DNA of 64,000 nucleotides from Planctomycetota bacterium (GCA_023150475.1 JAKLKU010000001.1:248001-312000); one strand, 5' to 3'; counted from the first letter of the stretch, positions 25,903 through 34,301 are shown. Translations and numbers: made by a program. Notes: generated from the letters alone by a model not told the origin.

Positions 25903-26588
25903 TTGTTCGGCGGCCGGAGCAGGAGACTTCGCACGACCTTCGGCGACCAGCCCCCCTCGCCGCCCTGTTTGGTCGGCACGCCGCGTTCGTTCAACGCGGC
26001 GGCGATCTGCCGGAGCGTCATCCCCTCGCTCCTGAACTTTCGCATCCGCTGCAGCACCCGCTGCTCGGCGCGGTTGACGACGAGCAGCTCTCCTGCGGCG
26101 TCGAAGTCCCAGCCATAGGGAGCGAACCGTGAGATCCGGCGGCCGGTCTTGCGCATGTGCGCCATCGCGCTCATCGTTCGCTCCGACACCTGATCGCGCT
26201 CGAACTCATTTAGGACCGCGAGCAACCTGAAGATCATCTTCCCCGATGCGCTCGTCGTGTCGATGCGCTCGCTGAGCGAGACGAGTTCGGCACCTGCCTT
26301 CGAGAGCCGATCGCTGATCGCGAGCGTGTCCTTCGTCGACCGTGCGAGGCGGCTGAGCGAGAAGACGACCAAGACCGCCTTCTTCTTGCACGCGGCATCG
26401 AGGGCGTCCTTGAGCCCCGGCCTCTGGGCCATCGAACTACCGGAGAGACCTGCGTCGACGAACACCAGCAGCTCGGGCTCGTCGTTCAGCGCCGCCCAGG
26501 CTTCGAGCTTCGCTCGCTGCGCGTCGAGGCTCACGCCGTCCTCGGCCTGTCCTTCCGTGCTCACCCTGCAGTAGCCGATGGCGACCAT
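25899..26588 (-). CDS. Small serine recombinase (resolvase family)
   Basis: 229 residues. The catalytic resolvase domain opens with IGYCRVSTEGQ (nucleophile Ser10) and contains VFVDAGLSGSSMAQRPGL, VFSLSRLARST and the long E-helix FERDQVSERT. A short C-terminal part (APYGWDFDA ... MTLRQIAAALNERGV) is a helix-turn-helix. It lacks the zinc ribbon and coiled coil of large serine integrases, so it is more like a resolvase or invertase. The ATG at 26588 is preferred to GTG at 26606. It could resolve element dimers or be left from another insertion. Confidence 0.85.
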   Translation of the reverse strand: MVAIGYCRVSTEGQAEDGVSLDAQRAKLEAWAALNDEPELLVFVDAGLSGSSMAQRPGLKDALDAACKKKAVLVVFSLSRLARSTKDTLAISDRLSKAGAELVSLSERIDTTSASGKMIFRLLAVLNEFERDQVSERTMSAMAHMRKTGRRISRFAPYGWDFDAAGELLVVNRAEQRVLQRMRKFRSEGMTLRQIAAALNERGVPTKQGGEGGWSPKVVRSLLLRPPNK

Positions 26589-26739
26589 GACCACACACTC
26601 GCCCACGATCCGGCCTCAGGCGGAGCGAATCCAGATACCCAGCGTCCGGTTGGTAACAGCCGAGGGCGTCCGGTGCCCATCAGGGTGGGAAGATCCTTCC
26701 ACTTCGGCTGGCGGGAAGAACTTCCCTGGCAGGCGGTTG

Positions 26740-27993
26740 TCACACTCCCGGCGGTCTCTTGCGGGAGATCGGCCTGTCAGCCGAGTCGGGGTTCGCACGC
26801 AGAGAACGGTCACGGCGCTCAGGAGGATGCGGCTCCGTTCCGCCCCCGTGGTTGCTCGTCATCGACGCGCCACCACGAAACTCCACGTAATCGCCGACCG
26901 TCGCGGCCCGGTTCAAGAAGTAGCGACGCAGCCGAAGCCGCTCGTCCAGTGCTGTCGTGTCCTTCAGGATGCAGGTTTCCGCCAAGTCGAAGCTGCACTT
27001 CCCGTCGAACCGGACGTCTGCGCCGACCTCCAGCACCGAAGACTCATCGAACTCCCACGAGACCCTGTCCAGCACGCGATCGCAGAACCACCTACCGTTC
27101 AGTTCGATCGAGACCAGGGTGCGATCGTCGATCGAAGCCACGTCGATCGACAGGTACTGCCAGTCCGAGCCGACACCACCCCACTTCTCGGCAGACACCT
27201 GCGCGAGGCAGTCGTGCCGGTCCGCGCCACGGAGCGTGAGACGAAGGACGTGGTCCGAGTCGAGGCTAATGCCGACCTGTCGGCGCGACGTCGGATCGAC
27301 CACGCGCACGATGTGATTCGCGCCGCCCGAAACCTCCCCGAAGCGAATCACCATGTGCATGGAGAGGCCGGACAGCCGATCGCGCGTCCCGCATGCCAAG
27401 TCACGGGCGTTGACCACGGCAAGCCGGAGGTCGTCGAACGTCCGCAGTTTGATCGGTCCTTCCCGGCGGTGGAGCAGTTCGTGGGCCACCCGAACGTCGA
27501 CCGCGTTGCTCCGCCCAGCTACGAGGGTAGAAGGCACACTCTCCTGCACGTCGATCCGATGGCGATCGCGCACTTGCGCGCGATGCGCTGCATCCAGGAA
27601 GAACCGGGCGTACTCGGTACACTGGGAAATGTAGGAGTCGAACTCGGCGTAGAACTGCTGCCTGGGCTCCTTGGGCCGGACGATCTGGGTGTCGGGACGC
27701 TTCAACTCGAACACCTCCCAGATTCCATCCGCGCCCTGGACCAGGAAGTCGGGCTCGAACGCTCGCTCCGCAGTCAGCAGGGCGGGCTTGGAAACCCAGG
27801 CTTGATAGCCGAGCACCCGGAAGACGATCGGGTGCCTCTCAAGGAGTTCCTGGTAGGAGTCCTCGTCCTGCTCGGGCCGCGCCAGAAGCGCGTCCAGTTC
27901 CAGCAAGAACCCCTCGAACCGTTCCCGTTCGGTCGTCGGCTGCAACGGGTCGTGGCGGTTCATCGGGAGCGGCACGATCGCCTTGGATGACAT
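26740..27993 (-). CDS. sduA: Shedu-type (DUF4263) nuclease with a C-terminal lectin-like half
   Basis: 417 residues. The N-terminal 140 residues match the Shedu nuclease: YQELLERHPIVF, then FEPDFL (Asp82) and VFELKRP (Glu96, Lys98), a PD-(D/E)xK site in the SduA arrangement. Residues about 200-370 alternate beta strands with LTLRG, WQYLSIDV, VSIELNGRWF and FSFDLAE-like blocks, as in LamG/concanavalin-type jelly rolls. Shedu proteins protect against phage by nicking DNA; usually the variable part is N-terminal, so this order is unusual. Start codons at 28002, 27993 and 27963 are all possible. It is divergent from the AbiV-like gene. Confidence 0.7.
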   Translation of the reverse strand: MSSKAIVPLPMNRHDPLQPTTERERFEGFLLELDALLARPEQDEDSYQELLERHPIVFRVLGYQAWVSKPALLTAERAFEPDFLVQGADGIWEVFELKRPDTQIVRPKEPRQQFYAEFDSYISQCTEYARFFLDAAHRAQVRDRHRIDVQESVPSTLVAGRSNAVDVRVAHELLHRREGPIKLRTFDDLRLAVVNARDLACGTRDRLSGLSMHMVIRFGEVSGGANHIVRVVDPTSRRQVGISLDSDHVLRLTLRGADRHDCLAQVSAEKWGGVGSDWQYLSIDVASIDDRTLVSIELNGRWFCDRVLDRVSWEFDESSVLEVGADVRFDGKCSFDLAETCILKDTTALDERLRLRRYFLNRAATVGDYVEFRGGASMTSNHGGGTEPHPPERRDRSLRANPDSADRPISRKRPPGV

Positions 27994-28098
27994 GCCGGGC
28001 ACACGGTACCGCCGTTGGGCCGCCTACGCTCACGACTTCGGTGCGCTCGGGTCCCCGAACCCGCATCATCGACGGCAGCTAGACCAGGAGCGACGAGC

Positions 28099-28818
28099 AT
28101 GCCGCAAGCCCGACTACCGCCCCCTCCCGTGCTCCTACGGTTCTCCGAAGCCGCCGCCGCGAACGGGTGCTCGATCGCTGACGACGCACGAATCCTCGCC
28201 GAGCGGGGGCGCTGGCCGCGCGCGACCGCCCTGATGATCTTGGCGTGCGAGGAGATGGGCAAGGCGAAGTACGCCCGCTTGCTCGCGATCGGCGCACTGA
28301 AAGAGAAGCTGGGCGGCAAGAACGCTCCATCCTCGATGAGCGTCCTCCTGTCGCGCCACCCGCAGAAACAGATGCTCGCGCACGACGTGGACCTCCCCTA
28401 CATGCGCGAGCTGATTCTCGGGGCGTTCTCGGGGCTCTCCGCTCCGAGCAACGTGGAGGCCGATACGCCTGCTGGCGAGCAAGCCGTGCGCGATCTACTG
28501 CGCGAACTGAAGCGGCGCGTCGACGCGATGCAGGTCGATCGCGCGAGGCTCAAGGCGGACTTCGAGCAGCTTCAGCGTACGTGGGATGACATGGTGACCG
28601 ACTCGCGCCTGGACACGATGAAGCAGCGCGGTCTCTACGTGGACTTCTCGGAAGATCGAGCGGGCGTCGTGACCCCGTCCGACGTTGGCTCCGCCGAGTT
28701 CCGCGAAGCTGAGTCCCTGTTCGAGCAAGCGCGGCGGTCGACCGATGCGATGGTGACCACGGGCCTGACGCCCGACGTTTTGCAGGCGATTCGGGACGCC
28801 GCTGCCGAGGACGAGTGA
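28099..28818 (+). CDS. AbiV-like abortive infection protein
   Basis: 239 residues. The N-terminal helical domain shows the AbiV pattern: AANGCSIADDARILAERGRWPRA, then LACEEMGKA (EExGK at 51-55), with GLYVDF in the C-terminal part. AbiV of lactococci blocks late phage protein production, and the wider family is related to HEPN-like helical proteins. CCAGGAG about eight bases upstream supports the ATG; an upstream extension in the same frame is not coding-like. Placement beside the Shedu-type gene fits a defence island. The mechanism in this family member is unknown. Confidence 0.75.
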   Translation: MPQARLPPPPVLLRFSEAAAANGCSIADDARILAERGRWPRATALMILACEEMGKAKYARLLAIGALKEKLGGKNAPSSMSVLLSRHPQKQMLAHDVDLPYMRELILGAFSGLSAPSNVEADTPAGEQAVRDLLRELKRRVDAMQVDRARLKADFEQLQRTWDDMVTDSRLDTMKQRGLYVDFSEDRAGVVTPSDVGSAEFREAESLFEQARRSTDAMVTTGLTPDVLQAIRDAAAEDE

Positions 28819-29008
28819 CATCGGAGGCAGGCGGAGCACAGGCCGCTCCATGACGGCTTCCCGGCGCGAGGAAGCGCGTTCTGTTCGTAGCTCGGGACCC
28901 ACCAGACTTGGGCATGAAGGCACCCCGTCCGTGGGTTCGCTGTCGAGTCGAACGGGATCACCCGTCCACGTACTCGGGCTTGATTCAGGATCGTGGCGTC
29001 ACTACCTT

Positions 29009-29020
29009 GTGTATATACAC
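29009..29020. promoter_or_regulatory. Perfect AT-rich palindrome, likely operator
   Basis: GTGTATATACAC is a perfect 12-bp palindrome in an otherwise G+C-rich stretch, 17 bases before the ribbon-helix-helix gene. TTGATT (28980-28985) with TACCTT (29003-29008) at 17-bp spacing may be the promoter. The encoded RHH-like protein is the natural candidate ligand, giving autoregulation. Confidence 0.6.
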
Positions 29021-29037
29021 GAGGATGCAACGCCCCG

Positions 29038-29286
29038 ATGAAGCCCAAGCCCAAGTCCAAGCCCAAGCCCTCCCTTCCCCCCGCTGTCGCGCGCGAGGTC
29101 AAGCGGGGCGCGCGATTCGTGACAATACCCACCTGCAAGTCCACCACGATGTGCTTGAGGATCTCCCCGGAGCAGAAAGCAGCAATCATGTCTGACGCAG
29201 AAGCCTTGGGACTTTCTGCAACGGAGCTTCTGCTCCAGCTTCACCTACTCTCAGCCCCCGTGCTCCGCAAGGAGGCCGGGAAGTGA
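29038..29286 (+). CDS. Small ribbon-helix-helix-like DNA-binding protein
   Basis: 82 residues: a Lys/Pro-rich N-terminus (KPKPKSKPKP) and a C-terminal segment TTMCLRISPEQKAAIMSDAEALGLSATELL that fits a ribbon-helix-helix fold, with one beta strand and two helices. Such proteins bind palindromic operators as dimers and often serve as antitoxins or repressors of plasmid and island genes. The ATG at 29038 is in a frame open to 28993. The 12-bp palindrome just upstream is a likely binding site. No toxin gene is adjacent, so a regulator of the recombinase unit downstream is plausible. Confidence 0.6.
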   Translation: MKPKPKSKPKPSLPPAVAREVKRGARFVTIPTCKSTTMCLRISPEQKAAIMSDAEALGLSATELLLQLHLLSAPVLRKEAGK

Positions 29287-29374
29287 GCACCGTGCGTCAC
29301 GCGAGTGCGATCGAGCGCGAGGACACAGCGCGCACGTACCGGCAAGGCTGTTCGAAGTCGGGTGGAGGTGGGAC

Positions 29375-29785
29375 ATGGTGAAGCCCTCTCCCGCCCTCAT
29401 CGAGGGCTTGCGCGTCCAGCGGTCTCGGATGGCCCGGTGGGATCGCTTCGAGTTCGACCTCACCGTGGCGCATGTCGGGGGTGAACTGCCCGAGTGGAGA
29501 ACCCACCCCTACCTCACGAGGTTCCTGGCTCACTGGCATTCGCGTCACGCGGGAAGCCTGCCCGACGACTGGTTCGAGGCGATCACGGATAAGTGCCGCA
29601 AGACTTTTTCGGCGCTCCCGTGGCCGCAGCGCGCTGACACTGGCTCGGTTTCGCTCGCGGAGTGCCGACGCGCCGGGGGTGCGACTACCGCGACCCTGAG
29701 CGACGCCGATCTCGGGTTCCTTCGAGACCAACTGTACGTGCTCGCGGAGATCGTCGTCGCCAGAACGCGGAGCGAAGACCAATGA
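29375..29785 (+). CDS. Hypothetical protein preceding the integrase
   Basis: 136 residues, soluble, rich in Trp, Arg and His, with no recognised motif. GGAGG six bases before the ATG supports the start. Its TGA overlaps the ATG of the large serine recombinase (ATGA), so the two are translationally coupled. That arrangement is seen for recombination directionality or accessory factors, but nothing in the sequence proves such a role. Confidence 0.6.
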   Translation: MVKPSPALIEGLRVQRSRMARWDRFEFDLTVAHVGGELPEWRTHPYLTRFLAHWHSRHAGSLPDDWFEAITDKCRKTFSALPWPQRADTGSVSLAECRRAGGATTATLSDADLGFLRDQLYVLAEIVVARTRSEDQ

Positions 29786-31374
29786 AACGACCCTCGATCG
29801 TCCGCGCCATGACCGCGTACATCTACTGCCGCGTTTCGACTGGCAGACAGGTCGATGGGACGAGCCTCGAAACCCAGCAACGCCGGTGCATCGAATACTG
29901 CGAACGAATGGGCTGGGATGTTGTCCGCATCTTTGTCGAGGAAGGTGCCAACGCGAAGCGGGGCTCGAAGCGCCCCAAGTTCGACGAGTTGCTCAAGGCG
30001 TGCAAGCAGAGCCGGGGCAAGATCGGATACGTGGTTGTCTACGCGGCGAACCGATTCGCACGAAGCACTCACGACCACCAAGTCGTCAAGGAACAGCTCA
30101 GAAAGGTCGGCATCGGGCTGCGCTCCGTCACGGAGCAGTTCGACGACACGCCGCTCGGCCAGTTCTACGAGGCCCTGGCGTCCGCGCAAGCCGAGTTGGA
30201 CAACTCGATCAGATCGTCGAACACCACGGACGGCATGTTCGCGTGTGCATCGAAAGGGCAGTGGGTCTGGAAGAACCCCATCGGATTCCTGATCCCACCA
30301 CCCGACAGCTCCGGCCCCAGCCTGATCCACGATCCGGCAAGGGCTGGGTTCATCCGAGCAGGGTTCGAGATGATGGCGACCGGCGAGCACTCCAAGGTCG
30401 ATGTCCTCGCACACGTCACGGCCCTCGGCCTTCGCAAGGCAGACGGGCGTCCGCTCACGGCGCAAGATATCTCGAAGCTCCTGGAGAACCCCATCTACGC
30501 AGGACGTGTCGTCATCCCGAGCTGGAAGATCGACACGAAGGGCGACTTCGAGCCGATCGTGGGGGAAACCACGTTCCAGGCTGTGGGGACGGTCTTGAAG
30601 GGCAGGCGTCCTGCAGTCAGAACTCGGCTTCGGGACAACCCGGAGTTCCCCTTGCGGCGCTTCGTGCGCTGCGCGCACTGCAATGCGCCGTTCACGGGGA
30701 GCCGGTCCAAGGGCCGTCACACGAGCTACCCGTACTACCGCTGCCGTGATCTGAATTGTCCCGGCAGCGGGGCGACTCGCGGCAGCGTCCCGAAAGAGCG
30801 GCTCGAAGCGACGTTCCTCGAAACGCTGCGGCAGCTCGCACCGTCAGGTCAGCTCGGGCCGCTGTTCCGCGTGATCGTGAAGGACGTCTGGAACAAGCGG
30901 GGCAAGGATGAGGGCGAGAAACGTCGCGCCCTCCGGCGAAGGCTGGCGGAGATCGAAGCCGAACAGCGCACCCTGACGATGGCCGTCGCGAAGGGCACGA
31001 TCGACAAGGTCGCGTACGACGACCTGCTCGCCCAACTGCGAACCGATGCCTCGCGGGTGCAGGTTGAACTCGGGCGCGCAAGCTCCGACGGCCTGGAACT
31101 GGAGCGCGCACTCGACCTTGGGGAACGACTTCTCGACGATGCGGGTCGCCTATGGACGGAGTTGGACGCGGGTCGAAAGGCGCGCCTGCAGCACTTCATC
31201 TACCCGGACGGGATCACCTTCGACGGCGAGGCTTTTGGAACCGCTCCCACATGCGGCATCTTCGCCCTTGCAGGTGTCGCCAGGGCCGAAACAGGACCAC
31301 CCACCCCCGTCGGAGCGGGAGTGGGTGGTGGAATGGTGACCCCAAGGGGATTCGAACCCCTGTCGCCAGGATGA
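29782..31374 (+). CDS. Large serine recombinase (integrase of the element)
   Basis: 530 residues. The N-terminal resolvase domain begins AYIYCRVSTGRQ (nucleophile Ser19); a recombinase domain (WKNPIGFLIPP ... LLENPIYAGRVV), a zinc ribbon (CAHCNAPF ... YYRCRDLNC) and a Lys/Glu-rich coiled coil (about 370-420) follow. This is the layout of phage and island integrases. The last 13 codons, from 31333, are read from the antisense of tRNA-Glu, so the natural C-terminus is probably altered by integration. It sits at the attachment site and is the likely enzyme that inserted the element. Confidence 0.9.
   Translation: MKRPSIVRAMTAYIYCRVSTGRQVDGTSLETQQRRCIEYCERMGWDVVRIFVEEGANAKRGSKRPKFDELLKACKQSRGKIGYVVVYAANRFARSTHDHQVVKEQLRKVGIGLRSVTEQFDDTPLGQFYEALASAQAELDNSIRSSNTTDGMFACASKGQWVWKNPIGFLIPPPDSSGPSLIHDPARAGFIRAGFEMMATGEHSKVDVLAHVTALGLRKADGRPLTAQDISKLLENPIYAGRVVIPSWKIDTKGDFEPIVGETTFQAVGTVLKGRRPAVRTRLRDNPEFPLRRFVRCAHCNAPFTGSRSKGRHTSYPYYRCRDLNCPGSGATRGSVPKERLEATFLETLRQLAPSGQLGPLFRVIVKDVWNKRGKDEGEKRRALRRRLAEIEAEQRTLTMAVAKGTIDKVAYDDLLAQLRTDASRVQVELGRASSDGLELERALDLGERLLDDAGRLWTELDAGRKARLQHFIYPDGITFDGEAFGTAPTCGIFALAGVARAETGPPTPVGAGVGGGMVTPRGFEPLSPG
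31296..31329. promoter_or_regulatory. Strong inverted repeat at the right end of the element
   Basis: ACCACCCACCCCCG (31296-31309) pairs with CGGGAGTGGGTGGT (31316-31329) with one mismatch around a short loop. It lies four bases inside the attachment core, within the end of the recombinase frame. It could be a recombinase arm site or a terminator for transcripts reading toward the tRNA. Confidence 0.5.
31333..31342. other. Right attachment site (attR core) in tRNA-Glu
   Basis: ATGGTGACCC covers the encoded CCA, discriminator and last acceptor bases of tRNA-Glu (antisense). It repeats the sequence at 8048-8057. Confidence 0.65.
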
Positions 31375-31411
31375 AAACCTGGTGTCCTAGGCCGGGCTAG
31401 ACGATGGGGCC
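31334..31411 (-). tRNA. tRNA-Glu (anticodon UUC)
   Basis: A complete cloverleaf on the minus strand: acceptor GGCCCCA pairs with UGGGGUC, the anticodon arm is CCAGG-UUUUCAU-CCUGG with anticodon UUC, and the T arm contains GGGGUUCGAAUCCCC. The CCA end is encoded (31334-31336). The element has inserted directly at this 3' end without destroying the gene. Confidence 0.95.
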
Positions 31412-31568
31412 GACCTTGTTCGGAACTCCGCCGGGCGCGAACCCGGCGTCGAAGAGGGCGGGGACGATAACGGCGGCCGAAGCACGTGTCAACGCGCTCC
31501 CGGCGCGACTTCGAGGCCGTTCGGGCGCTCTCGGCGCGGTCCGCATGGCGGGTGCGCGGCTCGACCAC

Positions 31569-32822
31569 TCAGGCGGGCCGCCAGCCGTGCGCGGCGAGCA
31601 GCCCGAGCACGTGCCGGTACTCGCGTTCGAGCCCGTCGACCAGTTCGCCCGCGCCGCGGCGATCGGTCGAGAGGATCGACCAGGTGTAGGTTTCGATTTC
31701 GAGGTGCAGCTCGTCGGTCCCCCACCGCCCCGGCGATCCGAGGACGGTGCCGAGCAGCGCTTCGGCGTGCGTCCGCGTCGTGCCGAGACCGTCCGAGCCG
31801 CCGGCCTCGAGATCGGTCGGCACGTGGAAGTGACAGCGCCACTCGCGCGCCTCGCACCACGCGGCATCGCCGGCTTGGAACCGCTCGCGTACCTCGCCGA
31901 GATCGCCGGCGCGCAGGAGCCCGCGCCGACCGAGCGCCGTGACCTGGTGCAGATACCGCGGCTCGTCGAGCGCGAAGAACCGCTCGCGGCCGAGTTCGTG
32001 CCGCGCGGGATCGTGGAGCGCGAGCGCGTTCGTGTACTGCAGCTTGCCGAGCGGTGCGTCGCCGACGATCGCGTGCACGAACGCGCGCAACGGTTCTTCG
32101 AACTCGACCGCGGCGTGGCACGCGTCGATGCACGCGCCGAGGTGTCGCGCGGCGAGCTCGCGGTCGATCGGTCCGTGCGGCGCGAGCGCTTCGGTGCGCC
32201 ACGCGGCGAGCGCGGCGAGGTCGTTGACGTTCGCACGCGGCTCGGGCTCGAGCGCGAGCACCACGCGCGTGCTGCGTTCGCGCTGGAGGCGCGCGAGTTC
32301 GAGCAGCGCGGCTTGGAAGCCCGCCGGGATCGCCGCGGCGACTGCAGCGTCGAGGCGCGAAGAGTGCGCGCCCGTGTGGGTGCTGATCGAGACGTGCGCG
32401 GCGCGGCCGACGACGTCTTCGCACGCTTCGACGAGCTCGCACGCGAGCCGGGCGACGCGCTGCGTGTGCTGCACACGGAGATTCGAGCTCCAGGGAGGAT
32501 CGAACACGGCGGCCTTCAGACCGCTCTCGCCGAACCGTGCGAACGGGAACGCGTTGTAGGTGAACGGATCGAACGCGTGGTCGCGCAGCGCGTCGGCCAG
32601 TTCCGCGCGCGCTTTCGGCGACACTTCGAGCTCTTCCGCCACCGACGCGGAGAAGTAGAGCCCGACGCCGAACGCGCCGGTGTGTCCGAGCCGCTCGCGC
32701 AAGCGCGCCGTGACGCCGTGCAGCGCGTCGACGACTTCGCGTGCGCTCGCCGCCGGATGGACGTTCTGCGAGTAGGCCAAGCGCACGCCGCGCCCGGGAT
32801 GAGCGGGGTGGCGGAGCAGCAT
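31569..32822 (-). CDS. eboE: EboE-like metabolite traffic protein (TIM-barrel)
   Basis: 417 residues. The pattern matches EboE, a sugar-phosphate-isomerase-like barrel protein: NVHPA near the N-terminus, YNAFPFARF, SISTHTGAH, LALEPEP, HLGACIDACHAAVEFE, GKLQYTNAL, RYLHQV and WRCHFHVP. EboE belongs to the ebo cluster, thought to move a metabolite precursor to the periplasm. Metal-binding His/Asp/Glu residues are retained in these blocks. No other ebo genes are nearby, so the role here is open. It lies five bases from the Trm112-like gene and is probably co-transcribed with it. Confidence 0.75.
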   Translation of the reverse strand: MLLRHPAHPGRGVRLAYSQNVHPAASAREVVDALHGVTARLRERLGHTGAFGVGLYFSASVAEELEVSPKARAELADALRDHAFDPFTYNAFPFARFGESGLKAAVFDPPWSSNLRVQHTQRVARLACELVEACEDVVGRAAHVSISTHTGAHSSRLDAAVAAAIPAGFQAALLELARLQRERSTRVVLALEPEPRANVNDLAALAAWRTEALAPHGPIDRELAARHLGACIDACHAAVEFEEPLRAFVHAIVGDAPLGKLQYTNALALHDPARHELGRERFFALDEPRYLHQVTALGRRGLLRAGDLGEVRERFQAGDAAWCEAREWRCHFHVPTDLEAGGSDGLGTTRTHAEALLGTVLGSPGRWGTDELHLEIETYTWSILSTDRRGAGELVDGLEREYRHVLGLLAAHGWRPA

Positions 32823-32826
32823 GGCG

Positions 32827-33072
32827 CTAGAGCGCGACGCCCTCGTCGATCAGGAGCACCGGAATGCCGTCCTTGATCGGATAGAGCCGCTTCGAGTCCT
32901 CGCGCACCAACGCGCCTTCGAGCGGTTCGGCGAGCGGCTTGCCCGCGAGGTTCTTGAGCCCGCCCGCGGCGATCTTCGCGTTCCACGCCGCGAGTTCGGA
33001 CGCAGTCGCTTCGCGCAGACCCTGGTGACTCTCCGGACAGGCGAGGACGTCGAGCAGTTCCTTGTCGATCAC
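32827..33072 (-). CDS. Trm112-like protein
   Basis: 81 residues from a GTG. The opening IDKELLDVLACP and the closing SKRLYPIKDGIPVLL are the conserved ends of the Trm112/YcaR family, short zinc-ribbon-like partners of methyltransferases and other enzymes. Only one Cys remains in the first metal knuckle (ACPESH) and none in the second, so zinc binding may be lost. The frame is open far upstream, but the family N-terminus sets the start. It precedes the EboE-like gene on the same strand. Confidence 0.7.
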   Translation of the reverse strand: MIDKELLDVLACPESHQGLREATASELAAWNAKIAAGGLKNLAGKPLAEPLEGALVREDSKRLYPIKDGIPVLLIDEGVAL

Positions 33073-33159
33073 GCCACGGATGTAACCGACCCGTACGCCG
33101 GCCGCAAGCACGCGCTCGACCGTTGACGCGGGCCGCCGCGAGCACGACCCTCTCTGGGC

Positions 33160-34251
33160 ATGCTCCTCGCCCTCCTCGCCGCGTGTACGCCTCAGGCGGA
33201 AGCGACGCCTGCCGTCGCGGGTCCCGCGCGCGTCGAGCTCCCGCGCGGACCGGCGGCGGTCGCGCTCGCCGCGATCGGCCCGGACGTGCGCTCCGCGCCG
33301 CTCGATTGGGGTGGCCTGCCGCTCTCGGACGACGCGGCCGATTGGGCCCGACCGGGAACGTGGAGCGCGTGGGCCGAGGCGGTGCGCGCGGAGGCCGCTG
33401 CGCGCGGCGCGGATCCGCTGCGCGCGTCGAGACTCGCGCTCGTGGCGCGACTGCAGGGCCGCGACGACGACGCGTGGGAGCACTTCGCGAACTTGGCAGG
33501 CGCTCCGGAGCACGCCGCCGCGCTCCTGCCGCTCTTCCTGCCCGGCGTCGCGCCGGCAGAACTCGTCTCGCTCGAGCGCCACGCCGGCGCGGCGGTCGGT
33601 CGACTGCCCGACGGCGTCGTGCTGCGCCCGGCTCCCCCGCCGCAGAGTCGGCACGCCGAAGAGGTGCGCCTCGGATACCCGACGATCGAACGTCGTTCGA
33701 TGCGCATCGACGGTCTCGAGATCGGTGCCGCGCGTGTCGACTTCGTCGTCGCGCTCGAGAGCGACGGCATCCAAGTCGACGTGACGCACAAGAGCGGCGG
33801 CCAAGCGAAGTTCTTCGTGTGCCTCCCCGAGCTGCCTGACTTCGCGATCTTCGTGCAGTACGACGACTGGGTGCGCCAGGACACGGTCGGCGTGCCGCTC
33901 GAGATCACCGTCGCGCCCGGCGACGAGACGCACTCGCTCTTCGGCCGGTTCGAGCCGCGGCGCATCGCGTGGCCGACCGAGTTGCCGACGCGCGCGTCGC
34001 ACGCACTCGCGAAGGACGGCCTCGTGCTCCGGCTCGCGAGCGACGATCCTCGGCTCGCGCGCGCCGCCGCGGCGAGCGTCGGGCTCGCGCGGCTGCTCGA
34101 CGCGCCCTGCCGCGTCGAGACGGAGCCGGAACCGCGAGTCCCCGGCGTCCGCATCGAACTCGCCGACGATCCGAGCGGTCGCAAGTGGGGCTCGATCCTC
34201 TCGCTCGCCGAACGGTGGGCGCTCGCGCATCCTTCGAACGCGCAACGCTGA
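33160..34251 (+). CDS. Putative lipoprotein of unknown function
   Basis: 363 residues. The start MLLALLAACTP contains a lipobox (LAAC), so the mature protein would be lipid-anchored at Cys9. Two halves can be seen: an Ala/Leu-rich helical part (about 60-150) and a beta-rich C-terminal part with IDVTHKSGGQAKFFV-like strands. No known domain was recognised. TTGACG at 33123-33128 may be its -35 box. The very short signal sequence is unusual but workable for a lipoprotein. Confidence 0.55.
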   Translation: MLLALLAACTPQAEATPAVAGPARVELPRGPAAVALAAIGPDVRSAPLDWGGLPLSDDAADWARPGTWSAWAEAVRAEAAARGADPLRASRLALVARLQGRDDDAWEHFANLAGAPEHAAALLPLFLPGVAPAELVSLERHAGAAVGRLPDGVVLRPAPPPQSRHAEEVRLGYPTIERRSMRIDGLEIGAARVDFVVALESDGIQVDVTHKSGGQAKFFVCLPELPDFAIFVQYDDWVRQDTVGVPLEITVAPGDETHSLFGRFEPRRIAWPTELPTRASHALAKDGLVLRLASDDPRLARAAAASVGLARLLDAPCRVETEPEPRVPGVRIELADDPSGRKWGSILSLAERWALAHPSNAQR

Positions 34252-34301
34252 GCACGCGCCTCGAGAACCTCCTCGCCCCGCCACCAGGAAAGACGAACTC
34301 G

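Larger units (their letters stand above)
8048..31342. mobile_element. Integrative element of about 23.3 kb inserted in the 3' end of tRNA-Glu
   Basis: The right end lies in the 3' end of tRNA-Glu, and the ten bases ATGGTGACCC found there (31333-31342) recur at 8048-8057. Genes inside use a visibly less extreme codon pattern than the flanks. Cargo includes a replication-initiator-like gene, HU-like and XRE proteins, a helicase, a type III-like restriction operon, Shedu- and AbiV-like genes and two serine recombinases, one directly at the tRNA end. No conjugation or virion genes were recognised. tRNA 3' ends are classic integration sites. The direct repeat is short, so the exact left end is less certain than the right one. 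Confidence 0.8.
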
